Part shown: positions 8,913 to 17,970 of the stretch, piece by piece
Layout: each line of letters opens with the position of its first letter
Position numbering within the stretch: position 1 is the first letter of the stretch
Source of the DNA: Burkholderia latens
GTDB lineage: Bacteria > Pseudomonadota > Gammaproteobacteria > Burkholderiales > Burkholderiaceae
Assembly: GCF_001718795.1 (NCBI RefSeq)
Contig: NZ_CP013438.1
Location: 2,170,001-2,234,000, forward strand
Reading direction: 5' to 3'
DNA: 64,000 bases
Translations under genes and position numbers: made by a program
The notes under the pieces: generated by a model
Databases searched by the model: none
What the model was told of the DNA's origin: nothing
The model's input: the letters and a program-made list of their open reading frames with translations, nothing else

Positions 8913-9809
8913 ATGAAACACCTGTATCCGAACGTCGCGGAGCTGCACGCGTTCGTCGCTTCGGCGAAATACCTGAACTTCTCCTACGCGGCCCGCGAAC
9001 TGGGCTTGACGCCGAGTGCGGTCAGCCGGCAGATCGCAAACCTCGAGGCGCTGTTCGGCGTGAAGCTGTTCGTGCGCGAGGGGCGCGGCCTGGCGCTGAC
9101 GCGCGCGGGCCACGTGTATCACGCGCGCGTCGCCGGCCCGCTGCGCGAAATCGGCAACGCGTCGATCGAGCTGCTGAGCGCACGCGAGAACGGCGACCTG
9201 CTGACGATCGCAAGCGTGCCGACGTTCACGACCAAGTGGCTGTTGCCGCGACTCACGCGCTTTCTCGCCGCCGCGCCGGGTGTCACGCTGAGCTTTCGGC
9301 GTCATCTCGCGCCCGGTGACGTGTTTCCGTTCGGGCTCGACGCGGCGATCCGCTACGGCGACGGCGCATGGGACGGCGTGCAAAGCGACTATCTCGGCGG
9401 GCGGACCTTCGTGCCCGTCTGCTCGCGCGAATTCGCCGACCGGCACGCGCTGCACGAGCCCGCCGATGCCGTGGCAGCGCCGCGCCTCGTGCACGAACAG
9501 GCAGAGATCGCATGGTCCGCATGGGCCGAGCGCCATCGCGCGTCGCAAATGAACGCGCTGGCCGGACCCCGCTTCGAACAGTATTCGGTGCTGATCCAGG
9601 CTGCCCAGGCCGGGCTCGGGATCGCGCTGGTGCCGCGCTTCCTGATTCTCGACAATCTCGCGGCCGGCACGCTGGTCGAGCCGTTCGACGCGCCGGTCGA
9701 CGTGGACGCGCAGGGTCACTATCTCTGCTACGCGCCGGAGCGTCTCGAAACCAGCGACGCGCTGCGGCGTTTCCGCGAATGGATGCTCGACGAGGCAACG
9801 GCTCGCTGA
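8913..9809 (+). CDS. LysR-family transcriptional regulator (GcvA-like)
   Basis: A 298-aa regulator. The N-terminal winged helix-turn-helix (SAKYLNFSYAARELGLTPSA, continuing into VSRQIANLEALFGVKLF) is typical, followed by a type 2 periplasmic-binding-like effector domain of the GcvA kind (about residues 90-290). It is transcribed divergently from the ABC operon that begins at 8845, the usual arrangement for a LysR protein that controls its neighbour. Effector unknown. Confidence 0.92.
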   Translation: MKHLYPNVAELHAFVASAKYLNFSYAARELGLTPSAVSRQIANLEALFGVKLFVREGRGLALTRAGHVYHARVAGPLREIGNASIELLSARENGDLLTIASVPTFTTKWLLPRLTRFLAAAPGVTLSFRRHLAPGDVFPFGLDAAIRYGDGAWDGVQSDYLGGRTFVPVCSREFADRHALHEPADAVAAPRLVHEQAEIAWSAWAERHRASQMNALAGPRFEQYSVLIQAAQAGLGIALVPRFLILDNLAAGTLVEPFDAPVDVDAQGHYLCYAPERLETSDALRRFREWMLDEATAR

Positions 9810-9854
9810 CGGCGACGGCGGGCAACGGCGGTCGGCAAAAAACCCCTGGAATGA

Positions 9855-9880
9855 CGGGACGCGCGCCGCCGCGCGTCCCG
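9855..9880. terminator. Perfect GC-rich hairpin between convergent genes
   Basis: An 11-bp perfect stem (CGGGACGCGCG/CGCGCGTCCCG) with a 4-base loop lies between the ends of the LysR gene and the phosphodiesterase. On the minus strand a T-rich run follows about 12 bases later, so termination is plausible but not textbook. Confidence 0.4.
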
Positions 9881-9921
9881 GGCCGGACGCCGCGCGACCG
9901 CGGCATCCGGCGCGCGCAACG

Positions 9922-11577
9922 TCAGTGATCGATACCGAGCCCCGGCAGCACGTGCGTGTTCTCCGCGACGACCGCGTGCAACAGCTTCGGATCGGCGCCC
10001 AGCAGCCCGAGAATCGTCGGCGCGACCTGCTTCGTGCCGACGACGTCCGACACGGTGCGCGCGCGATGCAGGCCCGGATACGACACGAGCAGGCCGAGAT
10101 GGCTGTCGTCCGGCGCGTTGCCGCCGTGCTCCTCGTCCTTCTTCGTGCTCGACGTGTAGATCACGCCCGGATTCGGCTGCACGATGATGTCCGGCGTGCG
10201 GCCGTTGGCCGGATCGCCGAATCGCTCGGCCAGCGCTTCGCCATACAGGACGTACGCCTGCGGGCCGTCCGCGCAGATCCCCGGCGCATTGCAGCCCAGG
10301 TTCGCCTTCAGCGTCTGCACCACGGCCGTGCGCTGGCTGCGGTCGCGCAGCCAGATCAGGCCGACGTCGTCGGTCTGCACGAAGCCCGTGCCGGCCAGGC
10401 CCGAGCCGTCGTTCAGGTTGCCCGTCGTCGTGTTGTTCTGGCCGAAATTGCCGTTCGGGTCGAGATAGTTGTTCGCTTCGAGCAGCTTCGTCAGCGTGTC
10501 GCCGTTCTTCACGAGCTTCGTGTGATCGGTCGGCGACTGGCCGTGCTTCGCGGTGACGATCACGGCCGTCGACGTGTACAGGTTGTGCTGCTTGAGTTCG
10601 TTGACGATGCGCCCGATCGAGTTGTCGACGTACGTGATCGCATTCGCGACCTGGCCGTTCGGCGTGAAGTTCGCATCGAGGTAGCCGCCGCCCTTCGCGA
10701 CCGGCGCCTTCTGCGCGACGCTGAGCGTCTGGAAGTTCGCGCCGAACAGCGTCGGCACCGGTGCGTTCTTCGCGCCGGTCGAATCGCGGCCGTCGATCTG
10801 GTTGATCAGCGCCTGCACGTGCAGATTGTCGAAGCGCGCGGTGTGCGAATAGACGTCGGTGTAATCCGTACCCGTGGCCGGGTCGATCGAGTTGATCTCG
10901 GTACGCATCAAGTCGTCGACGCCGGTGCCCGACGGGCCGTTCAGCCAGTCGTAACCCCACGCGTGCTTGTCGGCCCACGCGGTGTATGCGTTCGGCACGC
11001 CAGCCTTCACGGCCTCGAACACGGTATTGGTCTTCACGTAGTTGTGCGGGTAGACCGGCACGCACCGGCCGTCGACCTTCGCATGCGGGATCGCCTGCGG
11101 ATTGAACGCGCCGCCGCCGTCCAGATGCACGAGCGCGCCGCCGTTCTGCGCATCGATGCCCGTCGTCTCGTCGAATACGACGTTCCAGCCCTGCTTGCCC
11201 GAGCACGTCGTGTCGCTCGGCGCGTACAGGTTGCGGTCGTACGACACGTCGTAGAACAGGCCGGCCGTCTTCGGCGAGCCGCCCGTCACGAGCGCGGCCA
11301 AGCCCGGAAACGAGTCCGACAGGCCCGGCGTATACGCATTCGTGTACGTGACACCGCTCTGCGCGAGCACCGCGATGTTCGGACACGTGTTCGCGCCGAT
11401 GCAGCGCGCGAGATCCTGCTCGTGCAGACCGTCCACGCTGATCAGCAGCACGTGCTTCACCACGCGCTGACCGTGACCGGCCGGCGGCACCGCATGCGCG
11501 CCGGCGCTTGCGAGCGCCAGCGCGCCCGCCACCATCGCCACAATGTTTCGTTGCTTGACGAACCTGGAAATCATCAC
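9922..11577 (-). CDS. Secreted alkaline phosphatase-superfamily phosphodiesterase
   Basis: A 551-aa exported protein: signal peptide (VAMVAGALALASAGAHA), then the type I phosphodiesterase/nucleotide pyrophosphatase core. Metal and nucleophile regions visible are LLISVDGLHEQDL near residue 45, GLSDSFPGLAALVTGG with the likely nucleophile Ser, TAKHGQSPTDH with metal-binding His, and PDDSHLGLLVSYPG near the C-terminus. Cysteines suggest disulfides, in keeping with periplasmic or extracellular location. AGG before the first of two adjacent ATGs supports this start. Substrate unknown; a phosphodiester or a phosphate-starvation role would be a guess. Confidence 0.85.
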   Translation of the reverse strand: MMISRFVKQRNIVAMVAGALALASAGAHAVPPAGHGQRVVKHVLLISVDGLHEQDLARCIGANTCPNIAVLAQSGVTYTNAYTPGLSDSFPGLAALVTGGSPKTAGLFYDVSYDRNLYAPSDTTCSGKQGWNVVFDETTGIDAQNGGALVHLDGGGAFNPQAIPHAKVDGRCVPVYPHNYVKTNTVFEAVKAGVPNAYTAWADKHAWGYDWLNGPSGTGVDDLMRTEINSIDPATGTDYTDVYSHTARFDNLHVQALINQIDGRDSTGAKNAPVPTLFGANFQTLSVAQKAPVAKGGGYLDANFTPNGQVANAITYVDNSIGRIVNELKQHNLYTSTAVIVTAKHGQSPTDHTKLVKNGDTLTKLLEANNYLDPNGNFGQNNTTTGNLNDGSGLAGTGFVQTDDVGLIWLRDRSQRTAVVQTLKANLGCNAPGICADGPQAYVLYGEALAERFGDPANGRTPDIIVQPNPGVIYTSSTKKDEEHGGNAPDDSHLGLLVSYPGLHRARTVSDVVGTKQVAPTILGLLGADPKLLHAVVAENTHVLPGLGIDH

Positions 11578-11797
11578 CCCACCTCATCGATTGACGTTGA
11601 ACCGCATGACTTGCCCACAGGCGCGCAAAATATGGCCGCGCCGTGCGGCGGTCCGATGAAGCGGGGCTTTCTGTTCTCTATCAAACGTAACCAATCGCAA
11701 ATGACATCGCGCCGTCGCAATGCGGTGCGTACACGGGCGCAGCCGCATGACGCCGGATTTTTTTCCCGGTTGGCGCGCGACTATTGGCGTGCGATAA

Positions 11798-11809
11798 AGG
11801 GTTTTCCCT
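11798..11809. promoter_or_regulatory. AGGGTTTTCCCT palindromic motif upstream of the 73-aa gene
   Basis: AGGGTTTTCCCT lies 17 bases before the start of the small gene at 11826. The same 12-mer occurs twice, at 21932 and 21962, before another small gene. It is a likely operator or promoter element of an unidentified regulator. Confidence 0.45.
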
Positions 11810-11825
11810 GACCCGGAGCACGAGT

Positions 11826-12047
11826 ATGTCGACCCTGGAAGCCCTCCGGTTCGTGCTGGACGACGCACGCACCCCCGAAATCATTCGCCACCACGTCGTC
11901 GACGCGCTGCAGTACGCGTTGCGGAATTACGGACAAGTGTTCACCGCGAAGGAAGTCGAATGGCTCGCGCAGTGGGACGATGCGCGCCTGCCGTTGGCCG
12001 CGAGGAAGGAACTGGACAAGCGCGAGCCGGAATTCACCGCGCGCTGA
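11826..12047 (+). CDS. Conserved hypothetical protein, 73 aa
   Basis: A small acidic, mostly helical protein (MSTLEALRFVLDDARTP, later VVDALQYALRNYGQVF and EVEWLAQWDD). No transmembrane or signal segment. The start is chosen at the ATG at 11826 because CGGAG precedes it by about eight bases; a longer frame begins at 11784. I do not recognise a domain. It is preceded by the AGGGTTTTCCCT motif and is convergent with the DUF748 gene. Confidence 0.7.
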   Translation: MSTLEALRFVLDDARTPEIIRHHVVDALQYALRNYGQVFTAKEVEWLAQWDDARLPLAARKELDKREPEFTAR

Positions 12048-12142
12048 CGGGAAACGACGAAGCGACGGAGCAACGAGGCGCCGCCGCGCGCGGTTCCAGC
12101 GTGGGCGCAACGGCGGCGGATGGCGGATGATGGCGGTAACGC

Positions 12143-15100
12143 TTACTGCAGGCCGAAATCGACGCGCGTCGTCGCGCCCTTGTCGTCGATCCCCTTCGCA
12201 TCGAGCTTCGGCGCCACGACGAACATGCGGCTCGAATCGATCTTGCCGTCGAGGTACTGGCGCACGGCCTGCGCGCGCTGCTGCGCGAGCGCACGCAGCG
12301 CGTTGTCGTCGGCCGGCGCGTGATCGGCGAGCGCCTGCTTCATATCCGCGTCGGGCAACGTCTTCTGCAGGCCGATCAGGTTGCGCGGCTTCTTGAAGTC
12401 GGCGGCCTTGTACGCACGCGCGAGGTACTTGCCGTATTCGGCCTGATCGACCTTCACCGACATCGGATCGACGCTCTCGCCCTGGCCGATCACGTCCTTC
12501 AGCTTCTGCTGGCGAACGAGCCGGTCGACGTACGCGTCGCGCAGCCCCGGCGTGTCTTTCGCCGGATCGACGCGGCCGATCAGGTCGAGCCGGATCGACG
12601 GCTTCTCGGTCAGCATCTTCACGACGGTGTCGAGCTTCTTCTGCTGCGAGTCGGTCAACTGGTACGAACCGGGCGCGAATTCGACATAGCCGAGATCCTC
12701 GCCGCCGCTGCCGCCGAACGCATTCGCGAGCAGCGTGAACGGCGACGTGACGGCCTTCGCGATCAGGTTCAGCACCGCGCGCCAGATCAGCCCGCCGACG
12801 CTGAACTCCGGATTCGACAGCGAGCCCGACACCGGCAGGTTCACGTCGATCTGGCCGCGCGTGTTCTTCAGCAGCGAAATCGCGAGTTTCACCGGCAGCT
12901 TGGTCGCCGTGTCGTTCTCGACGTGATCGCCAAACGTCAGCTGGTCGATGAAGATGTGGTTGTTCGCAGACAGCTGATCGTTCGCGAGCTGGTAGTGCAG
13001 GTCGACGTTGAGCTTGCCCTTCGTGATCGGATAACCCGCGTATTTCGCCGAATACGGCGTCAGGTTGGTCAGCTCGATGTCGTGCGCGGTCGCCGTGAGG
13101 TCCAGCGCCGGTTTGTCGATCAGCGGGTTCACCGTGCCCTTGATCGTGATCGGCCCGTTGCCCGCGAGATTCGCGGCAACGTCGACCGGCGCCGACGTCG
13201 TCGAATCGGTGCCGAACGCGCCGACCGTCCCGTTGATCGCGACCAGGTTCGCGGTGTAGTTCGGCTTGATGAAGTTGTCCGTGTAGGTCACGCGGCCGCT
13301 CTGCAGCAGCAGCTCGCCGAAATGCATGCGCACCGGGTTCTGCGGCGGCGGCGCGGCCTTCACGACGACCGTCGCCGACGCGGCGGCCGGGCCGGACGCC
13401 TGCTGCGCGGCCGCGGCCGACGCGGCCTGTGCGGCCGCCGGCGGCGTCACGCCCGGCGACAGCGGCACCGGCTCGTTCTTGCTCGCGTCGCGCGTCAGCG
13501 ATTGCGCGGGGCCCGTCTCCTTCGCGACCACGTCCTTCAGGTTCAGCCGGCCCTGCGCGTCGAGCAGCACGCGACCGTAGAAGTTCGAGAACGTCACGCG
13601 CGCGGCGTCGACGTCGGTGCCCTTTTCGTCGTAGTTCACCTTCAGGTTCGATAGCGCGAGCGACCGCCAGCCCGCGAACGGGTCGGACGTCGCCTTGTCG
13701 AGCATCCGCACGTCGACCAGCGCGACGTCGCCGCGGTACGTCGCGCGCGGCGTGTCCTTCACCTGCGCGAACGTCAGGTTGCCCTGCGCGTTGAGCAGCG
13801 CGCTCGCGATGGTCGCGTTCAGCGCGCTGCCGAAATACGGCTCGAACGCGGCCGCGTCGACGCGGTTGCCGTTGATCTTCAGCCCGAGCTTCAGCGGCTG
13901 TGCGGTCACGTCGCCCGACACGTTCACCGAGCCCTTGCGGTTCAGCGTTGCCTTCAGTTGCACCGGCAGCGGCTTCGTCATGTCGTCGCTGAGCTTCTGC
14001 ACCGACAGGTCGAGCGGCTTGATCGCAAGCTTCACCGGGCGCGGCGTCGACAGGTCCGTGAAGTTCGCGGACGACGCCTTCACGTTCAGCGCGTCGATCC
14101 GGTAGTGCCACGACGGCGCGGCAGCCTGCGCCTTGCGCGCGACCGTGCGCTGCGGCACCGCCGGCTGCGCGGGCTCGGCCAGCGCGGCGAGGTCGATCTT
14201 GCCGTCCTTCAGGCGCTTCACGTCGAGCGCGAGGCCGCTCGCGTCGACGCTCGAAATCTCCGCCGTGCGCGCGGCGACGTCGACCTTCGCGATCTGCGCG
14301 CGCGCGTCGGGCAGCACGATCGCAGGCGCTTTCGCGTCCGGCGTCGCGAGCTTCAGCGACTTCAGGCTCACCGTGCTGTCGGCGATCTGCGCGTCGAACG
14401 GCGTCTTGCCCCAGTCGGCCTTCGCGTTGACGGTCGCGCCGAGCGCCCCGTCGAGCACGCGCGCGCGGGTCGCTTCGCCGAGGTACGGCTGCAGCGCCGG
14501 CAGCGCGAGCGCATCGACCGTCAGCTTCGTATCGGCCTGCTTCGCCGCAAGGTTGAACGCGCCTTCGGCCTTCACGTCACCGCCGTGCGACAGCGACGTC
14601 GACACTGTGTACTTCGCCGGCGTCTTGCCGCGCAGGGTGAAACCGTCGAGCGTCGCGGCAAGTCTGGTCAGCGACATCGCGGTCGGCGTCGCCGGTACGC
14701 GGTCGTCGACATTGATCGTGCCGCCGTCGATCGCGAAATGACGGATCGTCAGGTCGAGCGGCGGCGCTTCCTTCGCGGCGGCTTCGGCGTTCGCGCCGCT
14801 CGCGGCAGTCGCGGCGCTGGCGCTGGCGCTGGCGGCGCTGGCGCCCGCGGCAGTCGATGCGGCGGCACCCGGCGCAGCGGGCCGGGCGGCCGTCGTCTTC
14901 TGCGCGGCGGCAGGCTGGCCGGCCAGCTTCTCGACGTTCAGCACGCCGTGCTTGTCGCGCGCGAGATCGACGACCGGCTGGTCGAGCCGGATCTCGTCGA
15001 AATGCAGCGCATTGCGCAGCGGCTCGAGGCCGGCGGCCGCAACATGCACACCGCGCGCGGCGAACAGCGGCGCCGACGCGCGGTCCGTCACCTTTGCGTC

Positions 15101-15976
15101 GTGGAGATCGACGGTGCCGGACACGCGCAGCGTCGGCGTGTCGCCGCTCATCACGAAGTTCAGCGACAGGTCGCTGCTCAACAGGCCGCTCGTGACGATC
15201 ACCGGCAACTGCGCCGGCGCATACGAAATCAGCTTCGGCACGTCGAGCCGGTCGAATTTCAGCGCGACTTCCGACTCGCGCGACTGTGCGAACGGCTTCG
15301 TCCTGCCGTCGATCGAGATCGGGCTGCCGTCGAACCGCGCGCGCAGCTTCGGCTGCACGAAGATGTCGGTCTTCGACGGCAGCGTCGCGATGAACGGAAT
15401 GCCGAGCGTCCAGTTGTCGACCACGTGCTTCTCATTCAGCAGGCGGTCGTCGAAGTCGATGCGGCCGTCGTTGACCTGGATGTTCGACACCGAGAAATGC
15501 GTCGGCTTGCTGTCCGGGCTGGACGGCGTCGAGAACTTCTCGATCAGGTCGGTGAAATTGAAGCGTTGCGCGTCGTAGCGGACGATATGGAAGCGCGGCG
15601 AATCGACGCGCACTTCGTTGACGATCGGCGCGCCGCGGAACAGCGACGACCACGACGGCCTCACGACGAGCTTGCCGATGTCGATGAAGTCGCCCTGGCC
15701 GCCGCGCTCGCCGACTCGCACGCCATCGGCTTCGAGATTCAGCGTGTACGGGTTCAGTGCGATGCGCTGGATCGTGGACGGCCGCCCGAGCTGCTGGCTC
15801 AATTGCTGTTCGGCGATATGGCGAATCAACGGCGGTGCCGCGAAGAAGCCGAGCAGTCCGAACAAAACCAGGAAAATCAGCACGCCGATGCCGATACGCC
15901 GGGTCCGGCGCGAGCGGGCAACGCCGCCGAGGGCATGGAGGGTCGAGGGTACGGTTTGTTTGTCTGCGCTTGACAT
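12143..15976 (-). CDS. DUF748/AsmA-like large envelope protein
   Basis: A 1277-aa protein with one N-terminal membrane anchor (IGIGVLIFLVLFGLLGFFAAPPLI, residues about 29-52) and a long, beta-rich periplasmic region with repeated FDRLDVPKL- and DLTATAHDIELTNL-type segments, as in AsmA/TamB-like bridges proposed to move lipids between membranes. An Ala/Ser-rich low-complexity linker lies near residues 365-405. The last 120 residues (IRLDLIGRVDP, then ALAQQRAQAVRQYL) resemble an OmpA-like end. The start at 15976 has GAGG nine bases upstream; the frame remains open beyond it without homology. Transport substrate unknown. Confidence 0.85.
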   Translation of the reverse strand: MSSADKQTVPSTLHALGGVARSRRTRRIGIGVLIFLVLFGLLGFFAAPPLIRHIAEQQLSQQLGRPSTIQRIALNPYTLNLEADGVRVGERGGQGDFIDIGKLVVRPSWSSLFRGAPIVNEVRVDSPRFHIVRYDAQRFNFTDLIEKFSTPSSPDSKPTHFSVSNIQVNDGRIDFDDRLLNEKHVVDNWTLGIPFIATLPSKTDIFVQPKLRARFDGSPISIDGRTKPFAQSRESEVALKFDRLDVPKLISYAPAQLPVIVTSGLLSSDLSLNFVMSGDTPTLRVSGTVDLHDAKVTDRASAPLFAARGVHVAAAGLEPLRNALHFDEIRLDQPVVDLARDKHGVLNVEKLAGQPAAAQKTTAARPAAPGAAASTAAGASAASASASAATAASGANAEAAAKEAPPLDLTIRHFAIDGGTINVDDRVPATPTAMSLTRLAATLDGFTLRGKTPAKYTVSTSLSHGGDVKAEGAFNLAAKQADTKLTVDALALPALQPYLGEATRARVLDGALGATVNAKADWGKTPFDAQIADSTVSLKSLKLATPDAKAPAIVLPDARAQIAKVDVAARTAEISSVDASGLALDVKRLKDGKIDLAALAEPAQPAVPQRTVARKAQAAAPSWHYRIDALNVKASSANFTDLSTPRPVKLAIKPLDLSVQKLSDDMTKPLPVQLKATLNRKGSVNVSGDVTAQPLKLGLKINGNRVDAAAFEPYFGSALNATIASALLNAQGNLTFAQVKDTPRATYRGDVALVDVRMLDKATSDPFAGWRSLALSNLKVNYDEKGTDVDAARVTFSNFYGRVLLDAQGRLNLKDVVAKETGPAQSLTRDASKNEPVPLSPGVTPPAAAQAASAAAAQQASGPAAASATVVVKAAPPPQNPVRMHFGELLLQSGRVTYTDNFIKPNYTANLVAINGTVGAFGTDSTTSAPVDVAANLAGNGPITIKGTVNPLIDKPALDLTATAHDIELTNLTPYSAKYAGYPITKGKLNVDLHYQLANDQLSANNHIFIDQLTFGDHVENDTATKLPVKLAISLLKNTRGQIDVNLPVSGSLSNPEFSVGGLIWRAVLNLIAKAVTSPFTLLANAFGGSGGEDLGYVEFAPGSYQLTDSQQKKLDTVVKMLTEKPSIRLDLIGRVDPAKDTPGLRDAYVDRLVRQQKLKDVIGQGESVDPMSVKVDQAEYGKYLARAYKAADFKKPRNLIGLQKTLPDADMKQALADHAPADDNALRALAQQRAQAVRQYLDGKIDSSRMFVVAPKLDAKGIDDKGATTRVDFGLQ

Positions 15977-16127
15977 GCGGGGATGCCTCGGAAATGGACG
16001 GCGGCCGCACCGGAAAACCGGCACGGCGGCGCACGCTATCCCGAAAGTATAGGCTGAGGCGGTGACGGAACGGCGTTCGGGCGCGGCCGCCGCGCCCGCG
16101 GGCCGGGCAGAGGCCGCGCCTATCCGA

Positions 16128-17567
16128 TCACTTGCGGACGACTGCGGGCGGCATCCAGGAGCCGTCGCTTGCTTGCGGCTTCGGCGCGTACAAACGCAGT
16201 GCCAGCGCGAAGTCGGTGCGCGGCGCCGGCAGCCAGTTCGCCGCATGCGCCCCGCCCGGCGACGCAGACACGACCACGTCGATCGACCCGTCCCGGTTGC
16301 GGCGCAGCCGGTCGCGGTCGCCGAGCGAGCGGCGCGCGGCGCCGACGTCGGGCAGCGCGCCGTTCGTCGTATACGGCGTGAGCGTCCAGAATCCGCGCAC
16401 CGGCGGCAGCGCACCCGGCGCGAAATGCAGCACGTACCGGTTCGCGCCGTTCAGCGGATGGCCGTCGCTGTCGACGCGCACGAGCGCGAGCGTCTCGTCG
16501 TCGCGCGTCGCGGTACCGAACTGCGTGTAGGCCGCGTACGCGCGCAGCGCGTAGTCCTGACCGTACTTGCCGGCCGTGTCGCCGATCCAGCTCCAGCCGT
16601 TCGCGTTCAGCAGGTTGGACGGCGGCTCCGCGAGCCGCGCGCGCGCTTCGGCGACGCCGGCCGTCGCGGCAGTCAGGCGATCGCCCGTCCACAGCACCGG
16701 ATAGCCGGCCGATACGCCGATGTCGTTCAGCAGTTCCTGCGCATGCGCGTCGTCGGCGGGCGGCGGGTTGTCCTGCAGCGCATGCGCGAAACGCGTGAAG
16801 AACGCCTTCGGGTCGAGCGCGGCAACCTGCTCGGCCGGCGTGCCGCCGCTCGCGGCCTCCGACGGCGCGCTGCCCGCATGGACCGCGACCGACGCACCGC
16901 GCGCCGCGCCCGTGTACACCGAAAGCGGCACCACGCGAATCGCGCGCTGCAGTTTTTTCACGTTCGTGAGGTCGCGGCCGCCGCTCGTTTGCAGCCGCAC
17001 TTCGAGCCATGCATTGGCCGACGGCACGTCGACGCGCAACGCGCCCTTCGGCAGCGCGCCCTGCCAGTCCTTCGCGACGAAGGCAATCGTTTGCGATCGC
17101 GCGAGGCCGCGTGCGCCCCGTGCGCCCACGCTCGACGACGACCACAGTACGTTCGTCCACATGTCGAGCGCGCGGGCGTCCCAATAGCGGCCGCGGGTAT
17201 CGGGCAGCGTGACGATGACGGGCTCGGCGCCGACGTCGAGCCAGCCGGTCGAGTCGAGCGTGTCGACGCCGGGCAGCGGCGGGTTCACCGCGCCGACGGG
17301 CGGCAGCGCTTGCGCGTGGCGCAACGTGTTGAGCGGCGCCTGGCCCGGCTGCGCGCCGTCGCCGCCCGTGGCGGCTTCCTTCGCGACGTCCATCAGCACG
17401 AGCGGATACGCGTAGACGTAGGAGTCGGCCACTTCGGCGCGCATCCAGCCGGTTTTCCGCTGGATCGCGTCCGGTTGCGAGGCGCATCCCGCCAGCAGCG
17501 CCGCAACGGCCAGCGACACGCCTGCCGCGCGTCGCAGGGAAATTGTTTCTCGTCGATGTTCAATCAT
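16128..17567 (-). CDS. DUF1254/DUF1214 lipoprotein
   Basis: A 479-aa predicted lipoprotein: signal sequence with lipobox LLAGC (Cys about residue 28). The N-terminal half fits DUF1254 (VADSYVYAYPLVLMDV, then GWLDVGAEPVIVTLPD, RYWDARALDMWTNV) and the C-terminal half DUF1214 (RGFWTLTPYTTNGALP, then DRDRLRRNRDGSIDVVVS). Proteins of this pair are common in proteobacteria but their biochemical role is unsettled. It stands alone; the gene to its left reads in the same direction 151 bases away. Confidence 0.88.
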   Translation of the reverse strand: MIEHRRETISLRRAAGVSLAVAALLAGCASQPDAIQRKTGWMRAEVADSYVYAYPLVLMDVAKEAATGGDGAQPGQAPLNTLRHAQALPPVGAVNPPLPGVDTLDSTGWLDVGAEPVIVTLPDTRGRYWDARALDMWTNVLWSSSSVGARGARGLARSQTIAFVAKDWQGALPKGALRVDVPSANAWLEVRLQTSGGRDLTNVKKLQRAIRVVPLSVYTGAARGASVAVHAGSAPSEAASGGTPAEQVAALDPKAFFTRFAHALQDNPPPADDAHAQELLNDIGVSAGYPVLWTGDRLTAATAGVAEARARLAEPPSNLLNANGWSWIGDTAGKYGQDYALRAYAAYTQFGTATRDDETLALVRVDSDGHPLNGANRYVLHFAPGALPPVRGFWTLTPYTTNGALPDVGAARRSLGDRDRLRRNRDGSIDVVVSASPGGAHAANWLPAPRTDFALALRLYAPKPQASDGSWMPPAVVRK

Positions 17568-17897
17568 TGAATACTGGCCGAATTTCGTTCTTGTCAGTCA
17601 ACGCCTTGTCCGACTCAATCGGTGAAAGCAAGGCACCCCAGCCTGCCCGTTCGCCGTCTCGCTACGGCGGGCGCTGATGTCAGGCCGGTATCATAGCGCC
17701 TACGGGCAATCCCCAATATGCCGAATAACGGGCAGAAGAACCGCCACGCGCTGCACGCGGCCGCCCGCCGGGCAGTGCCGGCCGAATTGGCGGGCATGCC
17801 GGCCGAGCGCGGCCTGCCTTTTTGCATTCCGCCCCCCAAACCCAAGTCACCGCCCCGGAGCCAGTACCACGTTCCTGCGCCAAGTCGCCACCGCCTC
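17568..17897. other. Intergenic region before the copper ATPase
   Basis: No convincing gene. A 76-codon frame on the minus strand (17615-17845) has atypical composition and no ribosome site. The region separates the DUF1254 gene from the copA promoter; no cueR gene lies here. Confidence 0.5.
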
Positions 17898-17928
17898 TTG
17901 ACCTTCCCATCATGGCAATGTTGATACT
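17898..17928 (+). promoter_or_regulatory. CueR/MerR-type copper-responsive promoter of copA
   Basis: TTGACC and GATACT are separated by 19 bases, the long spacer peculiar to MerR-family-activated promoters. The spacer holds a dyad (ACCTTCC...GGCAATGT) close to the CueR operator ACCTTCC-N7-GGAAGGT. It lies 43 bases before the copA start. Copper induction by a CueR encoded elsewhere is inferred. Confidence 0.8.
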
Positions 17929-17970
17929 GACGTCATTCGCGGCTCGCGCCGCGCTTTTGGGGATTCGGAC

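Noticed and set aside
12320..15973. Long plus-strand frames antisense to the DUF748 gene
   Set aside because: Composition (Arg/Val/Asp-rich) is typical of antisense shadows; the minus-strand frame has a membrane anchor, ribosome site and family match.
16078..16099. GGGCGCGG/CCGCGCCC hairpin as terminator of the DUF1254 gene
   Set aside because: No T-run follows and it is GC-rich background with near-chance symmetry.
17615..17845. 76-codon minus-strand gene before copA
   Set aside because: No ribosome site, atypical composition, no family.
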